Source: Aeromonas piscicola (lineage in GTDB: Bacteria; Pseudomonadota; Gammaproteobacteria; Enterobacterales; Aeromonadaceae). From it: a DNA stretch of 64,000 bases. Within the stretch, counting starts at the first letter, position 1. The number at the start of each line of letters is the position of its first letter. Location of the stretch: NCBI RefSeq assembly GCF_000820005.1, contig NZ_CDBL01000081.1:1765-65764 (forward strand), given 5' to 3'. The position numbers and the translations under genes were made by a program. Below, piece after piece: positions 17,978 to 26,759 of the stretch. The notes beneath the pieces are model-generated. The model did no database searches. It had not been told where the DNA came from and worked only from the letters and a program-made list of their open reading frames with translations.

Positions 17978-19036
17978 CTACCGTTGCGGTCCTTCGCTCT
18001 GGCGCCACTGCTCCAGCCAGCGCAATACCTCGGCGGTCGCCTCGATCTGGTCGGCGGGAATGTAGTTGTTGATCTGGGCGTCCCGATAGAGGGCGCGGGC
18101 CAGCGGAATGCGTTGCAGCACCGGAATGCCTTCCTCTTCGGCAATCTTGCGCACCTGTAGCGCCTGGGCGTCGGTGAACTTGAGAGTGACCACCGGCAGC
18201 GGCGTTTCCCCCCGCTCGTAGAGGATGCCGATGGCGATATGGGTCGGGTTGGCGACGATCACCGAGGAGCGTTTCACGTCGGCGCGCATGTTGCTCGATT
18301 GCAGCTCCTGATGGAACTGACGGCGCTTGCTCTTGATCTCCGGGCTCCCCTCCATCTCCTTGTACTCCCGCTTCACCTCGTCCTTGCTCATCTTGAGCTG
18401 CTTGATGTGCTGGTAGTGTTCGAAGGCGTAATCAGCGATGGCGATCACCACAAAACCCATGGCGCAGACTGCCATCAGCTGGCCCATCATCCCCCCCAGC
18501 ACCGGAGCGACGCAGCTCATGCCGCAGCCGGGTAGTTGCAGCATCGCCTGCAGATTGCCCTCTATGGTGACCCACACCAGCAGGCTCAGCAGGGTGACCT
18601 TGAGCAGGGATTTGACAAATTCCATCAGGCTCTTGATGGAGAAAATCTTCTTGGCCCCCTCCACCGGATTGACATGCTTGATGTCGGGTTTGATGGACTC
18701 GCCGCTCAGCAGAAATCCGTACTGGGCGATGTGGGAGACGAGCACCACCAGCACCGCGACCGCCAGGATCGGGATGCAGAGATAGGCCATCTCCTGCATC
18801 AGGTTCTCCACCACATGGTTCAGGGCCTCAGTAAAGGGGAGGTTGATGTGGGACGCCGGGATCAGCATCAGTTTGCCCAGATGTTCCAGATAGTAATCGG
18901 ACATCGCCATCAGCATGCCGACCAGGCTAAGGATGATGGCGGTGGAGACTACCTCCTTGCTCTTGACCACCTGCCCCTTCTGGCGGGCGTCCCGTAACTT
19001 CTTGGGGGTGGGCTGTTCGGTTTTTTCGCCGCTCAT
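17978..19036 (-). CDS. ascU: T3SS export switch protein AscU (SctU)
   Basis: An inner-membrane export apparatus component that switches substrate class from needle to translocators. The 352 residues hold four hydrophobic segments (about 28-200) and a cytosolic C-terminal domain with the autocleavage site NPTH at 263-266, the same position as in YscU. It is the last gene of the minus-strand ascN-U operon. A 240-bp gap containing a small membrane ORF separates it from ascT, which is unusual since these genes are normally adjacent. Confidence 0.96.
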   Translation of the reverse strand: MSGEKTEQPTPKKLRDARQKGQVVKSKEVVSTAIILSLVGMLMAMSDYYLEHLGKLMLIPASHINLPFTEALNHVVENLMQEMAYLCIPILAVAVLVVLVSHIAQYGFLLSGESIKPDIKHVNPVEGAKKIFSIKSLMEFVKSLLKVTLLSLLVWVTIEGNLQAMLQLPGCGMSCVAPVLGGMMGQLMAVCAMGFVVIAIADYAFEHYQHIKQLKMSKDEVKREYKEMEGSPEIKSKRRQFHQELQSSNMRADVKRSSVIVANPTHIAIGILYERGETPLPVVTLKFTDAQALQVRKIAEEEGIPVLQRIPLARALYRDAQINNYIPADQIEATAEVLRWLEQWRQSEGPQR

Positions 19037-19097
19037 CGTGCCTCCGGGGCAAGGTCAATCCGGCTGGCGTCAGCACGGGTCACAGGATAAGTGGCCA

Positions 19098-19271
19098 TTA
19101 CGATCCCCAGGCAGAAAGGAACAGACCCAGGGGATCGATCAGCGTCACCATCCAGCTGCCGAGCTCATCCATCAGCCGTAGCAGCGAGTGTCGCAAGTAG
19201 ATACTTGACTGGGCGATCAGCATGCTGACAAGGAAGATGAGGGTGGCCGTCATTACGGAGTATTTGATCAT
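19098..19271 (-). CDS. Small single-pass membrane protein between ascT and ascU (hypothetical)
   Basis: A 57-codon frame starting MIKYSVMTATLIFLVSM just 4 nt after the ascT stop and ending 61 nt before ascU, on the same strand. It contains one clear hydrophobic helix (residues 6-20), then RHSLLRLMDELG and a second hydrophobic stretch (MVTLIDPLGLFLSAW). No family is recognised. Its position inside the export apparatus operon and its membrane character make translation plausible, but it could also be the remnant of an intergenic expansion. Confidence 0.4.
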   Translation of the reverse strand: MIKYSVMTATLIFLVSMLIAQSSIYLRHSLLRLMDELGSWMVTLIDPLGLFLSAWGS

Positions 19272-19275
19272 GTGT

Positions 19276-20064
19276 TCATTGTGCTCCCAGAATGGGCCCA
19301 AGCAGGCGCAGCGGATCCATCACCGCCAGCACCTCCTGATAGGCGTGGTCCATCATCAGCTTGATGTAGATGACCAGCAGCAGGCTGGCGACAGCGCTCT
19401 TGATTGGCATCGCCAGCACGAAGACGTTGAGAGAGGGGGCAAAGCGGCTGATAAGCGCCAGCCCGAACTCTGCCAGAAACATGGCAATAAGCAGCGGGGC
19501 TGCCAGCAGGGCACAGAGTAGCAACATCTGGCTGAACTGGCCGTAGAAAAAGCTGACCCACTGGCTGCCGATAGTAGGAAAGAAGTACACCACAGGCCAG
19601 CTGGTATAGCTCTGGAAAAGGGCTGTCAGCAGGGCGAGGAAAGCACCGCTGGCAAAGAAGAGGGTGATCAGGGTCTGGGTCAGCAGCAGACCGGTGGGAC
19701 TGGTCTGGCTGCCGAGGCTCGGGTTGAACAGAGAGCCCATGGCGGCACCGCGCTGGTTGTCGATCAGAAAACCGCTCGCCTCGATGGCCCAAAAGGGGAT
19801 GGCGGCGACAAAGCCGATCAGCAGGCCGAGCAGCACCTCCTTGGCCACCAACAGGGCCAACTCCATGGCGCCGATGCTTGGTGGCAGGGTGTCAGCGATC
19901 ATGGGGTAGGCGTAGAGCGCCAGCGAGCAGACAACACCGTTGCGGATCATTGCCCCCCCCAGCATCTGCTTGCCGAGCACAGGCAGCATCACGAAGCAGC
20001 TGATAAAGCGTGGCAACAGCAGGGTATAGGCCAGCATCTGGGCCTGCAGACTCTCCAGGGTCAT
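19276..20064 (-). CDS. ascT: T3SS export apparatus protein AscT (SctT)
   Basis: A polytopic inner-membrane protein (262 residues, about six to seven hydrophobic segments) of the SctRST export gate core. The family stretch PFWAIEASGFLIDNQRGAAM is intact. Its ATG overlaps the ascS stop by 4 nt, which ties its synthesis to its assembly partner. Confidence 0.95.
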   Translation of the reverse strand: MTLESLQAQMLAYTLLLPRFISCFVMLPVLGKQMLGGAMIRNGVVCSLALYAYPMIADTLPPSIGAMELALLVAKEVLLGLLIGFVAAIPFWAIEASGFLIDNQRGAAMGSLFNPSLGSQTSPTGLLLTQTLITLFFASGAFLALLTALFQSYTSWPVVYFFPTIGSQWVSFFYGQFSQMLLLCALLAAPLLIAMFLAEFGLALISRFAPSLNVFVLAMPIKSAVASLLLVIYIKLMMDHAYQEVLAVMDPLRLLGPILGAQ

Positions 20065-20327
20065 TGGATCTGCGGTACCTTGTAGAGCACCATGTCGGCG
20101 AAGCTGTAGAGCTCGTTGCCTAGCCAGGCGGTGGTGGCAAACAGGGTGATCACCACCGCGATCAGCTTGGCGACAAAGCCCAGGGTCTGCTCCTGGATTT
20201 GTGTCAGGGCCTGCAATAAGGAAACTAACGTCCCCACCAGCGCGGCCACCAGCACCGGTGGCATAGATAGGATCAGCACCAGCCAGAGGGTTTGGCTGGT
20301 GAAGTGGAGAATATCGGCGTGACTCAT
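20061..20327 (-). CDS. ascS: T3SS export apparatus protein AscS (SctS)
   Basis: 88 residues, the exact length of YscS, with two transmembrane helices joined by a short loop (SLLQALTQIQEQTLGF) typical of SctS/FliQ. Four copies are expected in the export gate helix. The start at 20327 (MSHADILHF) sits next to the ascR stop. The longer upstream frame overlaps ascR and was discarded. Confidence 0.95.
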   Translation of the reverse strand: MSHADILHFTSQTLWLVLILSMPPVLVAALVGTLVSLLQALTQIQEQTLGFVAKLIAVVITLFATTAWLGNELYSFADMVLYKVPQIQ

Positions 20328-20328
20328 C

Positions 20329-20982
20329 CTAGCCTCCGTAGCTGATGACCAGCCCATGGGTGAGGCGAGCCCAACCATCTAGCAGCACAAACAGCAGCAG
20401 CTTGAATGGCAGCGAGATGGTCATGGGGGAGACCATCATCATTCCCATCGCCAGTAGGATGTTGGAGATGATGAGGTCGATGGCGATAAAGGGCAGGTAG
20501 ATGAGAAAGCCGATTTCGAAGGCACGGCTGAGCTCGCTCACGGTAAAGGCAGGCAGCAGAATCAGCAGGCTGTCCGGTTCCAGCCGGTCGGCATATTTGC
20601 TTGGCCAAAGCTGCTTGGTGCTGTCAATAAAAAAGGCGTGTTCCCGTGGCTTGATCTGTTTTTTCAAAAAGGCGCGGTAGGGGGCTATTCCCTCGTCGAG
20701 GAATTTCTCCACTGATTCGGACTTGGCCAGTGACACCTCGTTCTGGCGCAGGTAATCCTGAGTGGCGAAACCGACCGGGGCCATTACATAGATGCTAAGG
20801 ATGATTGCCAGCCCGTACATCGCCATGTTGGGGGGGATTTGCTGCACGCCCAGGGCGTTGCGCAGCAGTGAAAAGACCACTGCCATCTTGACGAAGGAGG
20901 TGGCCATCACGGCGATAAAGGGGAGTAGGGCCAGCAGGGCGAGGCCGACGATGAGGTTAAGCTCATCTGGTAGCTGGATCAT
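20329..20982 (-). CDS. ascR: T3SS export apparatus protein AscR (SctR)
   Basis: 217 residues with the FliP/SctR pattern: N-terminal hydrophobic helices, a conserved block (FVKMAVVFSLLRNALGVQQI), a periplasmic/vestibule loop and C-terminal helices (LPFIAIDLIISNILLAMGMM). Five copies form the base of the export gate. It overlaps ascQ by 4 nt and is followed within 1 nt by ascS. Confidence 0.96.
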   Translation of the reverse strand: MIQLPDELNLIVGLALLALLPFIAVMATSFVKMAVVFSLLRNALGVQQIPPNMAMYGLAIILSIYVMAPVGFATQDYLRQNEVSLAKSESVEKFLDEGIAPYRAFLKKQIKPREHAFFIDSTKQLWPSKYADRLEPDSLLILLPAFTVSELSRAFEIGFLIYLPFIAIDLIISNILLAMGMMMVSPMTISLPFKLLLFVLLDGWARLTHGLVISYGG

Positions 20983-21248
20983 GCCTGCGACTCTCCACTC
21001 AAGGTTTCGATACGCACCCCCAGGCGTCCCTGGATCTCCACCAGTCGGCCCACGCCAAGCGAGTGGCCGTTGCTGATGATGCGCACTTCGCCATCGAGGG
21101 GCGTGCCAAGATCAATCAGGGCGCCCGGTTGCATGCTGGTGAGGGTGTGCCAGTCCAGCGTCTGGCGGCCCACTTCAAAGCTCACCTGAATAGGCAGTTG
21201 CTCCAGTTCGGTCGGGCCGAAGGGGTCAGCGGGGGTAGCGTTGTGCAT
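20979..21248 (-). other. Candidate internal translation product AscQ-C
   Basis: Met220 of AscQ would start an 89-residue product covering only the SpoA domain. YscQ makes an 88-90-residue C-terminal form from an internal start at nearly the same position, and that form is needed for secretion. The upstream 'tctggaact' is only a weak ribosome site, so this is inferred from position and family precedent. Confidence 0.45.
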
Positions 21249-21905
21249 GGCAGTCAGTTCCAGATGTTGTTGATGGGGTTGGCAGTAGGCAAAGGGGCGA
21301 CCCTCCACGCAGATGGTCAGTTGCTGGCCGAGCTGCGGATGGGGTGGCGGCAGCAGCACATCGCCTATAGCAAGGGCGCCAAGTTCATCCATGGTCAATC
21401 CCATCTCGCCCCACTGCAGGGAGAGGATGAGGGGCAGCAGCAACCGCTGCTGCTGTGGCCGTGGCGGCAATCTGGTCAGCAGAGGCCCGGGCTGAGACAG
21501 CCAGAGGGCGAGGTTGGCACCCTCCCGTTGCAGCAACAGTTGCAGGGCGGGATCGTCGGCCTTATCGCCACTTTGCTGCCGGGTCAGCGCCGAGCAGGTG
21601 AGGCCACCGAGGGGTTGTCCCAGCCGCTCGATCAGCGCCAGTTGCAGGGATTCTGGCAGGCTGAACAGCGCAGCTTGCTGCAGATCCGGCGCCAGCCAGT
21701 GGGCCAGTTCGGCGCCGTGGCAACAGAGCGTCAGGGAGAGCCCCTGCCACTGCAGTTGCAGCCGGGTATCGAGCGTAGCCGGAGGCAAACCGATGGCGAG
21801 GGCAAGCTCGCCGCCCCCCCAGCTAAAGTGCTGGCGGTATTGGCTCAGGGTCTGTTGCAGGGTTAACTCTGTCAGCGAGGCAGAGGGAAACGTTATCAAT
21901 GTCAT
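20979..21905 (-). CDS. ascQ: T3SS cytoplasmic ring (sorting platform) protein AscQ (SctQ)
   Basis: 308 residues (YscQ is 307). The C-terminal third is a SpoA/FliN-like surface-presentation domain (PIQVSFEVGRQTLDW, ALIDLGTPLDGEVRI). The ATG at 21905 overlaps the ascP stop by 4 nt and was preferred to 21920. With AscK, AscL and AscN it forms the cytosolic sorting platform. An internal ATG at 21248 lies where YscQ has its second start. Confidence 0.93.
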   Translation of the reverse strand: MTLITFPSASLTELTLQQTLSQYRQHFSWGGGELALAIGLPPATLDTRLQLQWQGLSLTLCCHGAELAHWLAPDLQQAALFSLPESLQLALIERLGQPLGGLTCSALTRQQSGDKADDPALQLLLQREGANLALWLSQPGPLLTRLPPRPQQQRLLLPLILSLQWGEMGLTMDELGALAIGDVLLPPPHPQLGQQLTICVEGRPFAYCQPHQQHLELTAMHNATPADPFGPTELEQLPIQVSFEVGRQTLDWHTLTSMQPGALIDLGTPLDGEVRIISNGHSLGVGRLVEIQGRLGVRIETLSGESQA

Positions 21906-23191
21906 GCGTCGGCATCCCACTCGTCATAGATGGATCGCTGCTGGCGCGAGCCCTGATCGCGGTCGGGCTGGCTGAAGAGATCGAGGGTGACCCGCTCGCC
22001 GGGATGGAGGCGCTGCAGGCGATCGATCAACTCGCTACGCCCCTGATTGAGCAGCAGCTCTCCTTGGGTAGTGGCGAGGATCTCGATCTGCATCTCGCCA
22101 TGGTGGTGTTCGATGCGGATGGCAAGTTCTCCCAATGCGGGCAGGGTAAGGCGCAGCAGCGGCGGCCGCTCCGGGCTGCCCAGCTCCTGATAAATATCCA
22201 CCGCCAGCCGCTCCAGCAGCTGACCCAGTTCCCGATTACTCTCGGCGGGCGCCATCCGGGCCAGCTGTAGATCCCCGGGGGTTTTCACCTGCGGGGGGAT
22301 CAGTTGATCACCTGCCTCGGGCATCTCATCGGTCAGAGTGAGCTCATTGATGACGGTGTCAGAGGCCTTTCGTTCGACGAATTCGACGTCTTCAGGCAGA
22401 GAGGCCCCACCCTGCTGAAGAGCTGCTTGCTCGGCTCCTGGCGGCACCTCTGCACCTGCGGTGATCCCGGTTACTTGCATATCATGTTGCTGAGAGTCAT
22501 GCCCCTCTTGCTTGGGGTGTGGGACCTGCTCTTTCACCAAGGATGGCAGCGTTGCCAGAGCACTCTCCGGTGCCGACCCTCCCGCTCCCTCAAGGGGAAG
22601 GCGCGGGGTCGGTGTATTCACCATGGATGAAGGCGCTAAAAACGAGTTCTCTGGTGCGGGTAGCTCCACACCTCTGGTTCCGTCCTCCAGCTTTTTATCT
22701 TGTGTATCCAACATTTTCTGCGATTTTTTGCTCTCGATTTCCTTCTGGTCACGGGCGGTCACCTCCGAGATGGCAGGGGCGGATAAACCGGATGCCTCTC
22801 TTGTGATGAACGGTTGTGTCTGCAACTGCTTTGACTGGCTGTGAGAAGCTGAAATATCAGGCTGCCGGGCCGTATCGGCCGCCTGTTTTTTTTGCTGTTG
22901 TGTCTGCAATAGTTGCTGAGGCTGCGGCTCCTGTGTCTGCAATAGTTGCTGAGGCTGAGGCTGAGGCTGAGGCTGAGGCTGAGGCTGCGGCTCCTGTGTC
23001 TGCAATAGTTGCTGAAGCCGAGGCTCCTGCGTCTTGCTCTGGCCATTCGCCCTGTGCTGGTAGGTTGCCTTTTGTTCCTGCTCAAGCCGCATCGCCTGCT
23101 CGAAACGCTGCTGTTGCGACCGATTGGCCTCAGCCATCGGGGCGTCGCCCGGTGCTGTTACTGCGCCCTTTATCGGGAGGATTCGGTTCAT
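21902..23191 (-). CDS. ascP: T3SS needle-length regulator AscP (SctP)
   Basis: 429 residues acting as a molecular ruler and substrate-switch trigger. It has the YscP design: an N-terminal secreted region, a repetitive Gln/Pro-rich middle (TQEPQPQ units, residues about 53-100) and a globular T3S4-type C-terminal domain (about 300-410, with LRLTLPALGELAIRIEHHHG). The repeat tract is coded by a hexamer and a longer tandem repeat, so ruler length may vary between strains. Confidence 0.9.
   Translation of the reverse strand: MNRILPIKGAVTAPGDAPMAEANRSQQQRFEQAMRLEQEQKATYQHRANGQSKTQEPRLQQLLQTQEPQPQPQPQPQPQPQQLLQTQEPQPQQLLQTQQQKKQAADTARQPDISASHSQSKQLQTQPFITREASGLSAPAISEVTARDQKEIESKKSQKMLDTQDKKLEDGTRGVELPAPENSFLAPSSMVNTPTPRLPLEGAGGSAPESALATLPSLVKEQVPHPKQEGHDSQQHDMQVTGITAGAEVPPGAEQAALQQGGASLPEDVEFVERKASDTVINELTLTDEMPEAGDQLIPPQVKTPGDLQLARMAPAESNRELGQLLERLAVDIYQELGSPERPPLLRLTLPALGELAIRIEHHHGEMQIEILATTQGELLLNQGRSELIDRLQRLHPGERVTLDLFSQPDRDQGSRQQRSIYDEWDADA
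22901..23030 (-). repeat. Tandem repeat inside ascP
   Basis: The block TGTCTGCAATAGTTGCTGA appears at 22901, 22934 and 22997 (plus strand). Between the last two copies a GAGGCT hexamer repeats about six times (22951-22986). On the coding strand this gives alternating Gln-Pro and the unit LLQTQEPQPQ. All repeats keep the reading frame. Confidence 0.92.
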
Positions 23192-23197
23192 GACTCG

Positions 23198-23659
23198 TTA
23201 CATCCTGATCTGCTGGCGGAACTCTTCCTGTTCCTGCTCTTCGTTGTAGTCACGCAGGGCTTGCTGTGAGGCCAACTCCTGACGGTGTAGTTCGGCAAAT
23301 TTCTGTTGCTGCTGGCGGGCGCGGTGTACCGCCTGCTGGCGCTCCTGCAAGCGGATGCGCCCTTCGGCAACGCGCTCGGCCTGTTCGGCGGCACTTTGCT
23401 CCAGTTGCGCCTCTTTCTCCCGCAGCAGGGATACTTGCTGTTGCCACGCTTTGAGCCCCTTGCGATCGAGCTGCTCTGTCTGACAGATGGTGAACAGTCG
23501 CTCCTCCTCAGCAAGGCGCCACTGGCGATAGGCCTGGCTCTCCTGCTCTGCTTCACGTTGGCGGATACGGGCGAGTTGCACACGCGCCTGTTGTGCGGCG
23601 AGCTGCTGTTCGGCCCGATCCAGCCGCATGTCTTTGATCCGTTGCAGGCGGCCAATCAT
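23198..23659 (-). CDS. ascO: T3SS central stalk protein AscO (SctO)
   Basis: A 153-residue, almost wholly helical coiled-coil protein rich in Gln, Arg and Glu, like YscO/FliJ. By homology it inserts in the AscN hexamer and links it to the AscV ring. The start overlaps the ascN stop by 4 nt. Confidence 0.92.
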   Translation of the reverse strand: MIGRLQRIKDMRLDRAEQQLAAQQARVQLARIRQREAEQESQAYRQWRLAEEERLFTICQTEQLDRKGLKAWQQQVSLLREKEAQLEQSAAEQAERVAEGRIRLQERQQAVHRARQQQQKFAELHRQELASQQALRDYNEEQEQEEFRQQIRM

Positions 23660-24978
23660 CGGGTCAGTGCCTCCAGGGTCGTGAGGGCTTCTGGGAGTGA
23701 GCTAGGTTCATGGGTTCCTTGCCTGAGCCACTGGCGAATCGCCTCGATACGGGCGATCGCCTCATCGGCCACCTTGTCCTGACCTTTCTGGTATTCGCCG
23801 ATTTGCAGCAATAGCTCCACCTCTTCATATTTCGCCAGCCAGCTGCGTATCCGACCGGCCTGTGCCTGATGCTCGGGTTCGATGATCTGGTTCATCACCC
23901 GGCTGGCGGAGCGCAGCACGTCGATGGCCGGGTAGTGGTTGGCCGCCGCCAGTTTGCGCGACAGTATGATGTGGCCATCAAGGATGGATCGGGTCTCGTC
24001 AGCGACTGGCTCTGTCATGTCATCCCCCTCCACCAGCACGGTATAGAGGGCGGTGATGGAGCCCTTATCCGACTGACCGGCGCGCTCCATCAGGCGGGGC
24101 AGGGCGGCAAATACCGACGGCGGATAGCCCCGTCTGGTTGGTGGCTCGCCGGCGGCCAGACCAATTTCCCGTTGGGCACGGGCAAAACGGGTCACGGAGT
24201 CCATCAGCAGCAGCACTCGCTTGCCCTGATCGCGGAAATATTCGGCGATGGAGGTGGCGACAAAGCCTGCCTTGGCCCGCTCCATGGCGGGGCGATCCGA
24301 GGTAGCCACCACCAGCACCGCCTTCTTGAGCCCCTCTTCCCCCAGATCAGCTTCGATAAACTCCCGCACCTCCCGGCCACGCTCACCGATCAGCGCCAGC
24401 ACTGTGACATCCACCTCGGCACTGCGAATAAGCGAGGCCAGCAGGGTGCTCTTGCCGCCACCAGCCGCCGCGAAGATCCCCATCCGCTGTCCCTCGCCGC
24501 AGGTGAGCAGGCCATCGATGGCGCGAATGCCCAGCGAAATAGGCTGGGTGATGCGTTTGCGGCTCATGGGGGGAGGGGCATCCCGATAGACCGGATACCA
24601 GGCGGCGGGTTCCGGCAGATGGCCGCCACCAAAGGGGTTGCCGAGGCCATCCAGCACCTGACCGAGCAGGTGCTCGCCGACCCCGACCTGATGCATGGTG
24701 CCGGTCGGGCTCACTTCGGTGTTGGAGGAGATGCCGAACATCTCGCCAAGGGGGGTGAGCAGTGCCTGATGCTGGGCAAAACCGATCACCTCTGCCTGCA
24801 GCGAGAGGGTGTTATCAGGGTTGCGTAAATGGCAGAGCTCACCGATCCGTACCCCGGGGACGACCGCCTTAAGCAGGGTGCCTGTCACTTGAGTGACCCG
24901 GCCACGGATCTGGATCAGGCGGCACTCGTCAATGGCATGACGAAGCTGGCCGGGGATGTGGTCGAGAGATAGGGTCAT
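23656..24978 (-). CDS. ascN: T3SS ATPase AscN (SctN)
   Basis: A hexameric ATPase that strips chaperones and unfolds substrates. About 440 residues with Walker [10 protein letters not shown] (170-178) and Walker B-like [14 protein letters not shown]. Sequence matches YscN closely from LSLDHIP onward, so ATG 24978 (MTLSLD) is preferred. ATG 24993 five codons upstream has no better ribosome site. It is the first gene of the ascN-O-P-Q-R-S-T-U operon, divergent from aopN, with an ExsA-type promoter in front. Confidence 0.95.
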   Translation of the reverse strand: MTLSLDHIPGQLRHAIDECRLIQIRGRVTQVTGTLLKAVVPGVRIGELCHLRNPDNTLSLQAEVIGFAQHQALLTPLGEMFGISSNTEVSPTGTMHQVGVGEHLLGQVLDGLGNPFGGGHLPEPAAWYPVYRDAPPPMSRKRITQPISLGIRAIDGLLTCGEGQRMGIFAAAGGGKSTLLASLIRSAEVDVTVLALIGERGREVREFIEADLGEEGLKKAVLVVATSDRPAMERAKAGFVATSIAEYFRDQGKRVLLLMDSVTRFARAQREIGLAAGEPPTRRGYPPSVFAALPRLMERAGQSDKGSITALYTVLVEGDDMTEPVADETRSILDGHIILSRKLAAANHYPAIDVLRSASRVMNQIIEPEHQAQAGRIRSWLAKYEEVELLLQIGEYQKGQDKVADEAIARIEAIRQWLRQGTHEPSSLPEALTTLEALTR

Positions 24979-25007
24979 AGAGATCTGCATCATTGAAACT
25001 GGTGGCC

Positions 25008-25058
25008 ACTATAGGGGATGGCGTGTCACGGGGATTTCAGCGCGAGTCGGGACTTTTT
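25008..25058 (-). promoter_or_regulatory. ExsA-type promoter of the ascN operon
   Basis: Minus strand: AAAAA (25054-25058), GTCCC, GAC (25046-25048), TCGCGC, TGAAA (25035-25039), exactly 21 nt, then TATAGT (25008-25013). The element order fits ExsA-dependent promoters known from Pseudomonas (A-run, GnC, TGnnA, long spacer to -10). Confidence 0.78.
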
Positions 25059-25080
25059 AGAAAACCGTTGGGGGCGGGCT

Positions 25081-25131
25081 AAAAATTCACGGCCGATTTT
25101 GGCATAGGGACGCGGGGGCAATTTTTATAAT
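25081..25131 (+). promoter_or_regulatory. ExsA-type promoter of the aopN operon
   Basis: AAAAA (25081-25085), TTCAC, GGC (25091-25093), CGATTT, TGGCA (25100-25104), 21 nt, TATAAT (25126-25131). It is the mirror-image partner of the ascN promoter in the same 175-bp gap. Confidence 0.8.
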
Positions 25132-25167
25132 GCCACCCTCATCAATCCATTCGTCACGGGAGTTTCC

Positions 25168-26046
25168 ATGGCCATTATCCAGAGCAACCCCTATGCCCCT
25201 GTCGCCCAGCCCGAGTCGCGTGGCGCAGAGGTCGCATCCCGTCAGGCTCCCCTGTCGGGGGGGCAGTTTCAGGGAGAGCGGGTCGTGCTGGCCAGTGCGT
25301 CCCAGTCCCTGGCCGATATGGCCGAAGAGCTTACTTTCGTCTTCTCCGAGCGTAAGGAGCTGTCGCTGGACAAACGCAAGCTGAGCGACAGCCATGCTCG
25401 CATCAGCGAGATCGAAGCATTGGTCGGAGACTACCTCGACAAGGTGCCGGAGCTGGAACGCCAGCAGAAGATCAAGGAGATGGTGAGCCACCTCGGCAGC
25501 GGTCGGCTGGCCAACCTCTCCCAGTTGCTGGCCTACCTCGAGAGCTATTCGGGGGAGGTGAGCGAGCAGTTCGAGGCGCTCTGTCAGGCGCGCAAGGCGC
25601 TATCTGGACGACCGGAGATGCAGGGCACCCTGGCGCTGGTCGAGCAGGCGCTGGCCAAGCTGGCTGACGAGCAGGGCAGTGCCATCGTGCTGGGGGCGCG
25701 CATTACCGGCCCTGCGGCCGAAGCGGCCAAAGCGGGCGTGGGGGCCGAGCAGGATCTGCGGGATCTCTATCGCGATGCGGTGCAGGACTATCGCGCGCTC
25801 TCCACCGCTTGGCGCGATATTCACAGCCGCTTTGGCAACGGTGCGCTGGAGAAGGTGACCGGTTTCATGATGAAGGCCCTGAGCGCCGATCTCGACAGCC
25901 AGCAGCGCTGGCTCGACCCGGTCAAGCTGGAGCGGGTGATGAGCGACATGCACAAGCTGCGGCTGCTCAACACCCTCTCGGCGCAAGTGGACGAGCTGTG
26001 GCAACGGGTGAAGGAGGGCTCGGCCCATGGCATACGGGCCTTCTGA
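25168..26046 (+). CDS. aopN: T3SS gatekeeper AopN (SctW, YopN-like)
   Basis: A secreted plug that blocks effector export until host contact. The 292 residues have a Ser/Gln-rich N-terminal secretion signal and the HrpJ/YopN helical domain (about 40-280, with SLADMAEELTFVFSERKELSLDK in two parts). It works with the TyeA-like Acr1 encoded immediately downstream (20-nt overlap) and the SycN-like chaperone Acr2. First gene of the gatekeeper/export-gate operon. Confidence 0.95.
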   Translation: MAIIQSNPYAPVAQPESRGAEVASRQAPLSGGQFQGERVVLASASQSLADMAEELTFVFSERKELSLDKRKLSDSHARISEIEALVGDYLDKVPELERQQKIKEMVSHLGSGRLANLSQLLAYLESYSGEVSEQFEALCQARKALSGRPEMQGTLALVEQALAKLADEQGSAIVLGARITGPAAEAAKAGVGAEQDLRDLYRDAVQDYRALSTAWRDIHSRFGNGALEKVTGFMMKALSADLDSQQRWLDPVKLERVMSDMHKLRLLNTLSAQVDELWQRVKEGSAHGIRAF

Positions 26047-26308
26047 TCTGATGGGCGATCTGATCGCCTTGGTGGAGAAACGCTGGGCCAGCGTGCGGGA
26101 TGTGGAGCAGGTCGGTGTCGCCCTCGAGCTGTCAGATTGTCGCCAGCAGGTGCTGCTTTATCAGGAACTCAAGCGGCTGATCCGCCTGCTGCCGGTTGAG
26201 CTGTTCAGTGAGGAAGAGCAGCGCCAGAACCTGCTGCAGTGCTGTCAGGGTGCGCTCGATAACGCCATCGAGCGGGAAGAGGATGAGTTGTCTGGAGAGT
26301 CGTCATGA
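26027..26308 (+). CDS. acr1: TyeA-like gatekeeper partner Acr1
   Basis: 93 residues (TyeA is 92), helical, starting [20 protein letters not shown]. By homology it binds the C-terminus of AopN and holds the gatekeeper at the export gate. The coding region overlaps the end of aopN by 20 nt and acr2 by 4 nt. Confidence 0.93.
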   Translation: MAYGPSDLMGDLIALVEKRWASVRDVEQVGVALELSDCRQQVLLYQELKRLIRLLPVELFSEEEQRQNLLQCCQGALDNAIEREEDELSGESS

Positions 26309-26676
26309 ACTGGATTGAACCCCTGCTGGTGCACTTTTGCCAGGATCTGGGCATCACCATCGGGGATAACCCCCATTCGCTGATCCAGCTTGAACTGGAG
26401 CAGAGCGGCACCCTGCAACTGGAGCGCCATCAGGGGCAACTGACCCTCTGGTTGGCCCGCGCCGTGCCCTGGCATCAGAGTGGCGAGGCGATCCGCCGCG
26501 CCATGACCCTCACCGCGGCGGCGCAAGGTCCGGCGCTGCCGGTGCGCAGCGGCTGGCTGGGGGAGGATCAGCTGATCCTCTTCGTCACTCTGGATGAGCG
26601 GGCCGTGACCCTGCCCCAGCTCCATCAGGCATTGACCACCCTGACCCGGCTGCAACGAGAGGTGCTGGCGTCATGA
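26305..26676 (+). CDS. acr2: SycN-like chaperone Acr2
   Basis: 123 residues (SycN is 123) with a class I chaperone fold pattern, beginning [20 protein letters not shown]. In Yersinia, SycN forms a heterodimer with YscB that escorts YopN. The YscB homologue here is ascB in the other operon. Its stop overlaps, in ATGA fashion, a short frame that copies the start of ascX. Confidence 0.93.
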   Translation: MNWIEPLLVHFCQDLGITIGDNPHSLIQLELEQSGTLQLERHQGQLTLWLARAVPWHQSGEAIRRAMTLTAAAQGPALPVRSGWLGEDQLILFVTLDERAVTLPQLHQALTTLTRLQREVLAS

Positions 26677-26759
26677 GCCGGATCACAGCTGCCCGTCATT
26701 GGGTTATCGAGTCGTCTGGCGTCAACAGACCCACCCGTTTTAAGGGGGATAGGGGATGA
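26673..26759 (+). other. 28-codon mini-ORF repeating the start of ascX
   Basis: An ATG overlapping the acr2 stop opens a frame [14 protein letters not shown]... that closes with TGA overlapping the true ascX ATG. The first 14 nt and first seven residues equal those of ascX, after which it diverges. Both ends keep ATGA coupling, so ribosomes could pass from acr2 through the mini-ORF to ascX. It looks like an 83-bp partial duplication or insertion rather than a gene with its own function. Confidence 0.55.

Noticed and set aside
22901..23030. Possible CRISPR-like repeats
   Set aside because: The units are tandem, keep the ascP frame and encode Gln-Pro repeats. There are no unique spacers or cas genes.
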